From Evansella vedderi (lineage in GTDB: Bacteria > Bacillota > Bacilli > Bacillales > Salisediminibacteriaceae), in contig NZ_JAUSUG010000002.1 of NCBI RefSeq assembly GCF_030813435.1, positions 1 to 64,000 on the forward strand: a stretch of DNA of 64,000 nucleotides, read 5' to 3'. The notes under the pieces are model-generated. The model was not told where the DNA came from and did not search any database. It saw only the letters and a program-made list of their open reading frames with translations. Position numbers and translations under genes: made by a program. Positions 55,448 to 63,252 of this stretch are shown here, one piece after another (the first letter of the stretch is position 1; each line of letters begins with the position of its first letter).

Positions 55448-56296
55448 TTATTTTAAACCGGTTGTTGCGATTCCTTGTACTAAGTACTTTTGGAAGAAGG
55501 CAAATAGGATAAATTGCGGTACTAGTGACAACGATGACATAGCAAGTAATGGTCCCCAATTAGTTCCACCATCTGCATCCATAAAGTTTCTTAATCCAAT
55601 GGTTACTGTATGGAGATTGGCACTATTTAAATAAATGAGTGGGCCAAGAAAGTCATCCCAAGTCCACATAAAAGAAAACAATGCCACAGTAACTAAAGCA
55701 GGCTTTAGTAAAGGTAAAATAATTCTCCAAAATACTCCAATAGTAGAACAGCCATCAACAATCGCTGCTTCATCCAACTCTCTTGGTATCCCACGGATAA
55801 ACTGTATTAATAGAAAGACGAAGAATGGTGCTCCACCTAAAAAGGCGGGAACAATTAGTGGATAAAACGTGTTCACCCAACCTATGTTATGAAACAAAAT
55901 GTATTGTGGGATAAGTGTAATTTGAACGGGTAACATAACCGTAGCCATTAAACACGCAAACAATATTTTTTTAAATTTGAAATTGATTCTTGCAAAGCCG
56001 TAAGCAACAATACTTGCAGAAAAGACTGTACCAATTACAACTAATGTTGTTACAATTGCGGAGTTTCTAAAGAAAACATCGAAACCTGTTCGACCGAATC
56101 CTTGCCAGCCAATGGGATAGTTTTCCCACATGACTACACTTGGAATTAACGAGATTGCATTATTGAAGATTTCTGTTGCAGGCTTAACTGAGCTAGCAAA
56201 CATCCATAAAATAGGATAAATCATCAGAAACCCAAATGCAGTAACAAAAACATAATAGATTACATCTCTTAGAAGACGTTGATTATTCTTATTCAT
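55448..56296 (-). CDS. ABC sugar permease, MalG type (importer 3)
   Basis: 282 aa with six predicted membrane segments, the EAA loop LDEAAIVDGCSTIGVFWRII followed by LPLLKP, and C-terminus LVQGIATTGLK. The ATG follows GGAGGGCGTTAACAA, three bases after the stop of the MalF-type gene. It is closely similar to the importer 2 counterpart. Confidence 0.92.
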   Translation of the reverse strand: MNKNNQRLLRDVIYYVFVTAFGFLMIYPILWMFASSVKPATEIFNNAISLIPSVVMWENYPIGWQGFGRTGFDVFFRNSAIVTTLVVIGTVFSASIVAYGFARINFKFKKILFACLMATVMLPVQITLIPQYILFHNIGWVNTFYPLIVPAFLGGAPFFVFLLIQFIRGIPRELDEAAIVDGCSTIGVFWRIILPLLKPALVTVALFSFMWTWDDFLGPLIYLNSANLHTVTIGLRNFMDADGGTNWGPLLAMSSLSLVPQFILFAFFQKYLVQGIATTGLK

Positions 56297-56299
56297 TTG

Positions 56300-57253
56300 T
56301 TAACGCCCTCCTTCAGATTCATAGTAAACCCAATATTTTGAAGATAGGAAAAACACGAGTGTAATACCGGCAATCAATACGAGAAGGATCCAAGCCATTG
56401 CAGAAGCATAGCCCATTCGTAAATATTCGAAGGCTACCTCGTATAAATACAGGGCATAGAATAGAGTCGAGTCCATCGGTCCTCCACCTGTTATTAAATA
56501 GGCCTGTGTAAACGTCATGAATGCACCAATCGTTTGCATTACTAAGTTAAAGAAAATAACTGGTGTTAATAGTGGAATTGTAATTTTCATAAATTTAGTG
56601 AATGCAGAAGCACCGTCCACTGCTGCAGCTTCATATAATTCTTGTGGTATTTGTCTTAACCCAGCTAAGAAGATGATCATAGGCGAGCCAAATTGCCATA
56701 CAACAAGGAGGATTAAGACGGATAAAGCTGTATCAGGGTTTCCAATCCAGTTTACACCTGAAAATCCCAGTGCCTGGACAAACTCATTAACTGCTCCATT
56801 TCGTCCAAATAATATTCTCCAAACAACAGCAATGGCTACACTTCCTCCAATAATTGATGGAATGTAATATATAGTTGTAAATACAGAAGTACCCTTTCGT
56901 CCGGTGTTAAATAGCATTGCTAAAAACAGGGCAAATAGTAGCTTCAACGGTGTAGAAACGAACACAAAGATTAAGGTTACCGTTAACGCCTGACGAAAAC
57001 GTCCATCATTTGTTAGGATATTAACATAGTTATCTATACCAGTCCATTGGGCACTTGAAAGCAAGTTATAGTTCGTAAAGGATAAATAAAATGACGCTAT
57101 CATAGGGCCAATAACTAAAGCTAAAAAACCAATTAACCAAGGGGAAATGATAGCATAACCTGTTAAGTTTTCTTTCATCCTTTTTTTCTTTAAATTTCTA
57201 TCGTGAATTGCTTGTAAATTTGTTGAGCTATCCACTTCCTCTAGTTTCGCCAT
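56300..57253 (-). CDS. ABC sugar permease, MalF type (importer 3)
   Basis: 317 aa. A charged N-terminus (NLKKKRMKENLTG) precedes six predicted membrane segments; the EAA loop is LYEAAAVDGASAFTKFMKI. AGGAGGCATACTCTT precedes ATG. It follows the binding protein after a 15-bp-stem hairpin. No ATPase gene is found in the operon. Confidence 0.92.
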   Translation of the reverse strand: MAKLEEVDSSTNLQAIHDRNLKKKRMKENLTGYAIISPWLIGFLALVIGPMIASFYLSFTNYNLLSSAQWTGIDNYVNILTNDGRFRQALTVTLIFVFVSTPLKLLFALFLAMLFNTGRKGTSVFTTIYYIPSIIGGSVAIAVVWRILFGRNGAVNEFVQALGFSGVNWIGNPDTALSVLILLVVWQFGSPMIIFLAGLRQIPQELYEAAAVDGASAFTKFMKITIPLLTPVIFFNLVMQTIGAFMTFTQAYLITGGGPMDSTLFYALYLYEVAFEYLRMGYASAMAWILLVLIAGITLVFFLSSKYWVYYESEGGR

Positions 57254-57275
57254 AAGAGTATGCCTCCTATTTTTT

Positions 57276-57308
57276 ATAACAGGCCATTTTTAGAAAATGG
57301 CCTGTTAT
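57276..57308 (-). promoter_or_regulatory. Stem-loop between binding protein and permease (importer 3)
   Basis: ATAACAGGCCATTTT pairs perfectly over 15 bp with AAAATGGCCTGTTAT around a TAG loop. It occupies the same place as the hairpins in importers 1 and 2. Confidence 0.7.
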
Positions 57309-57320
57309 GTTTAATTTTAT

Positions 57321-58670
57321 TTAGTTTAATACTGCTGAAGCTTCCTGGATAAATTGCTGCGCTGCTTCTTCTGGTGTAAGTCTATCGTATTTAAGCATTT
57401 CAACAACTCGCAGGAAGGAACCTCGAACTTCCGTTTCCCCTGGAGGAGAAAGTGGGTCTGCTTCACGTGAATATTCAGCAACAAGCTCCAGGAATTCAAA
57501 TGTCTCTAGAACAGGTCCATCAACTAGTGGAGCTAAATGATCACGAACCGCCTGAGAAACTGGAACGCCTCGGTCTGCCATTAAAATTTCATTAGCTTCT
57601 AAGCTATTTGTAAAGAAATCAATGAAAAGTGCCGCCGCTTCCTTTTCTTGTGCATGTGAAGAGATGGAGAAGGACATACTCGGGCGAATCCAGTTACCGT
57701 GTTCTCCACCCTCTAAAGTAGGAAGTATATTTAATCCTAACTCATAATCCGTTCCTGCAGCATGCCCGATAATTTGGTTACTAGCGGCCATCTGTGCAAA
57801 TGCCGACCCTTCTTGAAGCATGGAATTTCCACCATCTATATACTCCATTGTAATATCATGAGAAGGTGCTGCTCCGTCTTTTACCATCGTTTGTACCCAT
57901 GTAAAGAAGTCAACTAATGTTTGCTCTTCAAAGCCTAAGCCGTTACCTTCCGCATTATAAACAGATTGCCCATGTTGTCTAGCATACGTAAAGAACATTT
58001 CATATTCTGCATTTGCTAAATCAAAGCCGAAGAACTCTTCGTCACCTTTGGCTTCTTTGATTTCTAGCATCATATCGTAAAGATCTTCATATGTGTATCC
58101 TGGCTCAAAAGTGATACCATACTCTTCCGCCATGTCGCGGTTAAACGAAATTCCAAGAGCATTTGCTCCTAATGAAATGGCGATTACTTCATCTCCAAAT
58201 ACATTTATATCTTGATAAACATCGTCAACGTCATCTAAATTAATTAATCCCTCTTCAATGAAAGGAGTTAAATCCACTAGTAAATTATTTGCATAATACT
58301 CGTTTAGTCTTGAGTTGTCCATGTTAATTACATCTGGTAGGTTACTTCCCGCTGCTTGCGTACTTAACCTTTCCCAATAGCCATCCCACCCTGTATATTC
58401 TGGTTCTACAGTGATGTGAGGATATTCAGCTTCAAATAACTCGATTACTTCGAGCGTTCTATCATGTCGCTCTTGTCCTCCCCACCATGCTACACGGATC
58501 GTAACGTCTTCAGGACCAGCATCTGTTCCTGTACCTGTTTCTTCCGTACTGTCGTTCTCGTCATTTTCTGTAGGGCTGGATGTCTCATCTGAGTTGTTCG
58601 AACAACCAACTAAAGCAAAAATGAAAACTAGCATTGTTACTAAGAACCATTTACCAAATTTGATATTCAC
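57321..58670 (-). CDS. ABC sugar-binding lipoprotein (importer 3)
   Basis: 449 aa starting with GTG after AAGGGGGAAACACA. Lipoprotein signal ends FALVGCSNNS (Cys about residue 23), then a Thr/Glu/Asp-rich linker and a family-1 binding domain (RVAWWGGQERHDRTLEVIELFE, LPDVINMDNSRLNEYY). The WWGGQERHDRTLEVIEL stretch is shared with importer 2. With GH105, YesL and HK2 downstream, unsaturated rhamnogalacturonan oligosaccharides are the most likely cargo. Confidence 0.92.
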   Translation of the reverse strand: MNIKFGKWFLVTMLVFIFALVGCSNNSDETSSPTENDENDSTEETGTGTDAGPEDVTIRVAWWGGQERHDRTLEVIELFEAEYPHITVEPEYTGWDGYWERLSTQAAGSNLPDVINMDNSRLNEYYANNLLVDLTPFIEEGLINLDDVDDVYQDINVFGDEVIAISLGANALGISFNRDMAEEYGITFEPGYTYEDLYDMMLEIKEAKGDEEFFGFDLANAEYEMFFTYARQHGQSVYNAEGNGLGFEEQTLVDFFTWVQTMVKDGAAPSHDITMEYIDGGNSMLQEGSAFAQMAASNQIIGHAAGTDYELGLNILPTLEGGEHGNWIRPSMSFSISSHAQEKEAAALFIDFFTNSLEANEILMADRGVPVSQAVRDHLAPLVDGPVLETFEFLELVAEYSREADPLSPPGETEVRGSFLRVVEMLKYDRLTPEEAAQQFIQEASAVLN

Positions 58671-58693
58671 TGTGTTTCCCCCTTCGTATTTTT

Positions 58694-58707
58694 TGTAAGT
58701 GCTTACA
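58694..58707. promoter_or_regulatory. Palindromic operator at the importer 3 start site
   Basis: TGTAAGTGCTTACA lies at the predicted transcription start. Its reverse complement is the operator at 29574-29587. A second, weaker site (TGTAAGCGTTTGTA, 58728-58741) overlaps the -35 region. Confidence 0.6.
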
Positions 58708-58712
58708 ACTTT

Positions 58713-58776
58713 ATTTTATAACTAGAATGTAAGCGTTTGTAGATAATAAATGTTAAAACACTTTTGAAAAGTAACA
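58713..58776 (-). promoter_or_regulatory. Predicted promoter and upstream element of importer 3
   Basis: TGTTA-N16-TAACA (58751-58776) is followed on the minus strand after exactly 32 bp by TAAAAT (58718-58713). The leader is only about 36 nt, unlike the beta-helix genes that share this promoter plan. Confidence 0.65.
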
Positions 58777-58926
58777 CAATTTTAATATTTTGTAAAAATT
58801 GTTTTTTTAAAGATTTGTGTTTTTTAGTAATTATGTAGCTTAGAGAAGCTACTGGCGGACGGTTTCCGCTTCTCTATGCTTTCAAAAAGCAACAAAGTTT
58901 TTATAAATAGTCTTTATAATAGAAAA

Positions 58927-58959
58927 AATGCCTTAAGGTATATGTAGCCTTAAGGCATT
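58927..58959 (-). terminator. Intrinsic terminator of the isomerase-like gene
   Basis: AATGCCTTAAGG and CCTTAAGGCATT form a perfect 12-bp stem, followed on the minus strand by TTTTTCTATTA. The gap to its left (58777-58926) holds only degenerate repeat sequence. Confidence 0.85.
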
Positions 58960-59006
58960 AGTAATGAAACAGGTATGTGCAAACTATTACTATTTAAAGT
59001 TTTTAG

Positions 59007-59834
59007 TTATCTTAAATTTAACTGCTTGATTTTTTCAATGTAAAACTTTGATTCTTTCATTTCATGTGGTTTTGTTACTTCCATAATGATATTACAATGT
59101 GGTTTATATTGATCTAAGAGCTTCATATATAATTGGTAATTCATATCCCCTTCTCCAGGAGGAACTTCATCCAACTTCCCATCCTCCCTGAACACACGAT
59201 CTTTTGCGTGACAAGCAACAATGCGACTACCTAATAGTTGAAAGGCTTCTTTGATAATATCATCTTGTTGATGGAAATTTTCTGCCGTTAATAAATTCCC
59301 TGGATCTAATACCACACCAATATTTGTTGAAGGGACTTCCTCTAGCATTTGGTGTAATTCGACAGCAGTACCAATAAGGTGACCGTTGGCAGGCTCGATT
59401 CCAACAAAAACGCCCCATTTTTCCGCTTCTTCCACAAGCTCTTCGATGGTCGCCTTTAATCGAAGCCAATTACTCTCGTCTGCCTCTCCAGAAGGCCGCC
59501 CCACCTCCATTGCTACAACAGGTGCCCCTAAAAAACTTGCATACCGAATTAATTCTTTAAAACGCTCAACATTTTCACGGAGTTGAACTTCATTGCGATC
59601 GAAGAAATGTAAATAACAAGCTAGGACAGAAATGGAAACACCATGTTTAGCAAATTCCTCTCTTATTTCCTTCGCTAAACCTGGGTTTAATAAACCTGGC
59701 TTAGAAAAATCGTAATCTTCTACTGCTTTCCATAAGGCCAATTGCACGTGCTTAAAACCATGGGAACTAACTTTGTATGCCAATTGCTTATAAGGTAACT
59801 TTCCAAATAAATGCGCTAACAATCCTACAGACAT
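59007..59834 (-). CDS. Sugar phosphate isomerase/epimerase-like TIM-barrel protein
   Basis: 275 aa, same superfamily as 557-1375 but clearly divergent. AMEVGRPSG, VGIEPANGHLIG, VVLDPGNLLT, ACHAKDRVF and IIMEVTKP carry the metal-binding Glu, Asp and His positions. The likely role is isomerisation or epimerisation of a sugar released by GH42 or GH105; substrate unknown. AAAAGGAGGAAATACTT precedes ATG. The gene lies about 100 bp after GH42 with a terminator between, then its own terminator. Confidence 0.78.
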   Translation of the reverse strand: MSVGLLAHLFGKLPYKQLAYKVSSHGFKHVQLALWKAVEDYDFSKPGLLNPGLAKEIREEFAKHGVSISVLACYLHFFDRNEVQLRENVERFKELIRYASFLGAPVVAMEVGRPSGEADESNWLRLKATIEELVEEAEKWGVFVGIEPANGHLIGTAVELHQMLEEVPSTNIGVVLDPGNLLTAENFHQQDDIIKEAFQLLGSRIVACHAKDRVFREDGKLDEVPPGEGDMNYQLYMKLLDQYKPHCNIIMEVTKPHEMKESKFYIEKIKQLNLR

Positions 59835-59885
59835 AAGTATTTCCTCCTTTTAATGGTGCCTGTCACTTGTTAAATAAAAAAGACA

Positions 59886-59913
59886 GCCTAAAGATAACGA
59901 ATAACCTTTAGGC
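59886..59913 (-). terminator. Intrinsic terminator of the GH42 gene
   Basis: GCCTAAAG and CTTTAGGC form a perfect 8-bp stem, followed on the minus strand by TGTCTTTTTTATTT. Confidence 0.8.
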
Positions 59914-59940
59914 TTTAGAATGAATAACATTCTATGAAAA

Positions 59941-61947
59941 TCAATAACGGAGAACAGCCACTCCTACACCTTCTATAGTAATTGTTGATGTTATTGTTTC
60001 ACCTGTTAATAGATTCGTGTATTGTAATTCATCTGGTAATGTTAAATTAACTTCTGTTGTATTATGGTTCACAATAATCAGATGCTTTGCATCATTTGTG
60101 TTTCGTTGTAACACTTCTACGTTAGGTGGAGCTTGAAGAGGTGCTTCGATTGTTTTTTCTTGAAGTAACTCTTCTAATAATTGACCAACATACTTCGATT
60201 CAGGTTCTGTACCGACATAAACTGCTTTTCCATCTCCGAAATTGTGCACTGTCGCAGCAGGTTTACCCTTATACCAGCCACCTTTATATGTGGCAATTGC
60301 CTTTGCCCCTTCTAACCGAATAATATCTGTCCACATGGAGCATGTAGCCGTTTGTCCATTAAAGATAATCTCGTTATTCCCATTCTCTGCATATGGCACG
60401 AACTCTTCAACACTAATCCCAAGGAGTTTTCTAAGGGGAGCAGGATATCCCCCTAAATGAATTCGATCATTTTCATCTACAATTCCACTAAAGAATGATA
60501 CAAGCAATGTACCACCATCGGAAACAAACTGCTCTAGATTTTCTGCTTCTCCTGGTTTAATCATATATATCATTGGAGCAACAACGATTTCATATTTAGA
60601 AAGGTCATCACCCGCTCGGACAAAGTCAACTGCAATATTTCGTTCATATAATTCTTTATAATACGTTTGCACTCGTCGAACATAATCTAAATTGTTATGT
60701 GGTTTTCCTTCCAGCTCCACTGCCCACCAGTTTTCCCAATCAAATATGATAGCTATCTTTGCCGGAGTCGTAGCACCAACAAGAGAGTCTAGCTTCTTCA
60801 ACTCATTACCCAATTGTTTAATTTCTCGATATACTCTACTTTCTTCGTCGTTAGAATGGGGTACCATTCCACCATGGAATTTCTCAGCACCTGCCCATCC
60901 TTGTCTCCATTGGAAGAACATAATCCCGTCTCCACCACGTCCGACGGTGGAATAACTCCACAATCTCATAACCCCAGGATCCTTCGTTAAATTGATATCT
61001 CTCCAATTCACTTGACTGGAAACTTGCTCCATTAATAAAAATGGTTGTCCTTGTTTTAAGCTTCTCATAATATCATGTTGCATTGCATGGGCAAAGGGAA
61101 TACCCTCCCGTGGATCGGGATAGGAATCCCACGTAACCACATCTAACTCATCTGCCCATTTAAAATAGTCCAACGGCTTAAATTCATACATGAAGTTAGT
61201 GAATACAGGAACTTCTGGAGTAATTTCTCGTAAAATACTTTTTTCAATTTTATACAAATTAAACAGTGCATCATTCATAAAACGCTTGTAGTCTAACATT
61301 TGCCCAGGATTATAAAAGGTTGGTAGACTTACTGGAAGCTGTATCTCCTCCCAATTATTATATCGTTGACTCCAAAAGTTTGTCCCCCATCGGGCATTTA
61401 ATTCGTCGATTGTTTCATAGCGATTTTTTAACCAGTCACGAAAGGCTGCTTCAGAGTGTTCACTAAAGCATTCAGATACGTGACACCCATATTCATTATT
61501 AATATGCCAAAGCTTTAATGCAGGATGATCTTTATATCTTTCTGCTAATTTTGTTACTAGCTTTTTAATTGCTTTTTTATAGGAAGGACTATTAGGTGAA
61601 TAATGCTGGCGTGACCCAAAGTTATACGGATTTTTATTTCTGCCCACGGCAATTGAGTCAGGATATTTTTTCGATAACCACGCAGGAGTGGATGCCGTTG
61701 CCGTTGCTAAACATACACCTACACCGTGCTCATGGAGAATATCCATAATTTTATCGAGCCAACCAAAGTCAAAGACATCTTCTTCTCGCTCAATCACAGC
61801 CCAACTGAAAATCCCAACAGAAACAAGATTTATTCCAGCCTTCTGCATTAATTTTGCATCTTCTAACCATACATCCTCCGACCATTGCTCAGGGTTATAA
61901 TCTCCACCATATGCCATATGTGGAACAACTTCAGATATTGATTTCAT
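59941..61947 (-). CDS. yesZ: GH42 beta-galactosidase
   Basis: 668 aa, the usual GH42 length, no signal peptide. The A domain starts MAYGGDYNPEQWSEDVWLED; the acid/base Glu is in LWHINNEYGCH (E152) and the nucleophile in FLLMEQVSS (E307). A trimerisation-type middle domain (IAIIFDWENWWAVE) and a short C-terminal beta domain follow. It hydrolyses beta-galactosides, probably galactan side-chain oligosaccharides, in the cytoplasm; B. subtilis YesZ in the rhamnogalacturonan cluster is a fitting relative. GGAGACTACTTATT precedes ATG. Confidence 0.93.
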   Translation of the reverse strand: MKSISEVVPHMAYGGDYNPEQWSEDVWLEDAKLMQKAGINLVSVGIFSWAVIEREEDVFDFGWLDKIMDILHEHGVGVCLATATASTPAWLSKKYPDSIAVGRNKNPYNFGSRQHYSPNSPSYKKAIKKLVTKLAERYKDHPALKLWHINNEYGCHVSECFSEHSEAAFRDWLKNRYETIDELNARWGTNFWSQRYNNWEEIQLPVSLPTFYNPGQMLDYKRFMNDALFNLYKIEKSILREITPEVPVFTNFMYEFKPLDYFKWADELDVVTWDSYPDPREGIPFAHAMQHDIMRSLKQGQPFLLMEQVSSQVNWRDINLTKDPGVMRLWSYSTVGRGGDGIMFFQWRQGWAGAEKFHGGMVPHSNDEESRVYREIKQLGNELKKLDSLVGATTPAKIAIIFDWENWWAVELEGKPHNNLDYVRRVQTYYKELYERNIAVDFVRAGDDLSKYEIVVAPMIYMIKPGEAENLEQFVSDGGTLLVSFFSGIVDENDRIHLGGYPAPLRKLLGISVEEFVPYAENGNNEIIFNGQTATCSMWTDIIRLEGAKAIATYKGGWYKGKPAATVHNFGDGKAVYVGTEPESKYVGQLLEELLQEKTIEAPLQAPPNVEVLQRNTNDAKHLIIVNHNTTEVNLTLPDELQYTNLLTGETITSTITIEGVGVAVLRY

Positions 61948-62081
61948 AATAAGTAGTCTCCTTTTTTAAGGTTTAATAATTCCTTTAGTAAATAGGTAAT
62001 TTCCGTTAGCTATTCAAAAATATTTAGAAAACATCCTACGAATAAAAGAAATAATCTAATATTCATAGCATTTTTGATATA

Positions 62082-62109
62082 ATTATAATTACATTGTATA
62101 CGGATACAA
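62082..62109 (-). promoter_or_regulatory. Predicted GH42 promoter with palindromic operator
   Basis: On the minus strand TTGTAT (62109-62104) and TATAAT (62087-62082) are 16 bp apart. The -35 lies inside TTGTATACGGATACAA (62094-62109), an inverted repeat of TTGTAT with a 4-bp spacer, a shape used by several repressor families. The rest of this roughly 325-bp divergent gap shows no gene. Confidence 0.5.
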
Positions 62110-62272
62110 AAGACGATTGAATATAACATTATAGAAATTCGTATCAATATATGGAATAAAAGGTTAGGAAAATAATTTTGAGTTCGCTTAAATACGTCAT
62201 GTAAATGAAATAACAGGGCGAACTGTCACGATAGCCTTCGGTCGCAACAAGCTTTTGTTAAGGAGGAGTACA

Positions 62273-63118
62273 ATGATTAAACATAGAGAGTTCTTCATAC
62301 CTTTAAATGAATCAAAGCTGCCTGTGTATGCGGAAACGGTTGGGTGTAACAAGGATCAGGAGAAGATTTTTCGCCCTAATGGCTACCCTTTCTATCATTG
62401 GATTCAGACCGCAAAGGGGGAAGGGATGATTACTTATGGAGATCATACGGTTAAATTGCCACCGAATACAGGGATATTATTGTTCCCCCACGTGGAACAT
62501 TCGTATGAAAGCGATCCTGAAGCTAGTATCCCGTGGGAAACCTTTTATTTAACATTCGATGGTAGCATGGTTGCTACTATTCTTCAAAATCTTGAAATAA
62601 ATGAATCTAGTTTTTATCATTGGGAGCAAGAAACCCCTCTAACTACCTTTATTGATGAGGTAATTAAACGGGGAGATAGGGAGAGCGATATTTTCAGTCT
62701 CCAAGCTTCCACGGATGTTTATTCTTTTCTAATCACATTGAATAGATATGGTAAAGCAAGAAGTACTCCAATGACTAGTTCGAATCAACTATCCACCTTA
62801 TATCCACTAATTGATTGGATGAAAGAGGAGATCGGGAACCCTGATGTTGGACTAGAGGAAATGGCCAGCTTTTTAGGAATTTCAAAACGCTACTTAAATG
62901 ATCTATTTCGAAAAAACTTACATGTCACTCCCTACATTTATTTTATAAAATTACGCATTCAGAAGGGGAAAAAGCTGCTTCTAGAAAATAACTTAAGAAC
63001 AATAAAATCAATTGCTGCTCAAGTGGGATTTCGCTCTTCAAGTCACTTCGTTGCTACCTTTCATAAAATGGTCGGAGTCACCCCTGACCAGTATCGAAGA
63101 ATGAATGGAGGATTATAA
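62273..63118 (+). CDS. AraC-family transcriptional regulator
   Basis: 281 aa from the ATG at 62273, after TTAAGGAGGAGTACA; the frame extends six codons upstream without signal. The N-terminal cupin-like domain (FYHWIQTAKGEGMITYGDHTV, LPPNTGILLFPHVEHSYES) is a sugar sensor. The C-terminus has two AraC helix-turn-helix motifs (VGLEEMASFLGISKRYLNDLFRK; TIKSIAAQVGFRSSSHFVATFHK) ending GVTPDQYRRMNGG. Divergent from GH42, it probably controls that gene. Confidence 0.9.
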   Translation: MIKHREFFIPLNESKLPVYAETVGCNKDQEKIFRPNGYPFYHWIQTAKGEGMITYGDHTVKLPPNTGILLFPHVEHSYESDPEASIPWETFYLTFDGSMVATILQNLEINESSFYHWEQETPLTTFIDEVIKRGDRESDIFSLQASTDVYSFLITLNRYGKARSTPMTSSNQLSTLYPLIDWMKEEIGNPDVGLEEMASFLGISKRYLNDLFRKNLHVTPYIYFIKLRIQKGKKLLLENNLRTIKSIAAQVGFRSSSHFVATFHKMVGVTPDQYRRMNGGL

Positions 63119-63194
63119 GGGAGTGTCCCCTAAAGGTGTGTAGTTTCCTTTCCACATCTAGCGTTCTTATCTTTGCCCTAATCAAGTGTGACAA

Positions 63195-63223
63195 TTGACA
63201 ATTATCTAAAAATAAAGCATAAT
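63195..63223 (+). promoter_or_regulatory. Predicted sigma-A promoter of the LacI-type gene
   Basis: TTGACA (63195-63200) and CATAAT (63218-63223) are separated by 17 bp, about 30 bp before the coding start. Confidence 0.6.
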
Positions 63224-63252
63224 GAACGCGTGTACATTATTTTTTATTGGGG

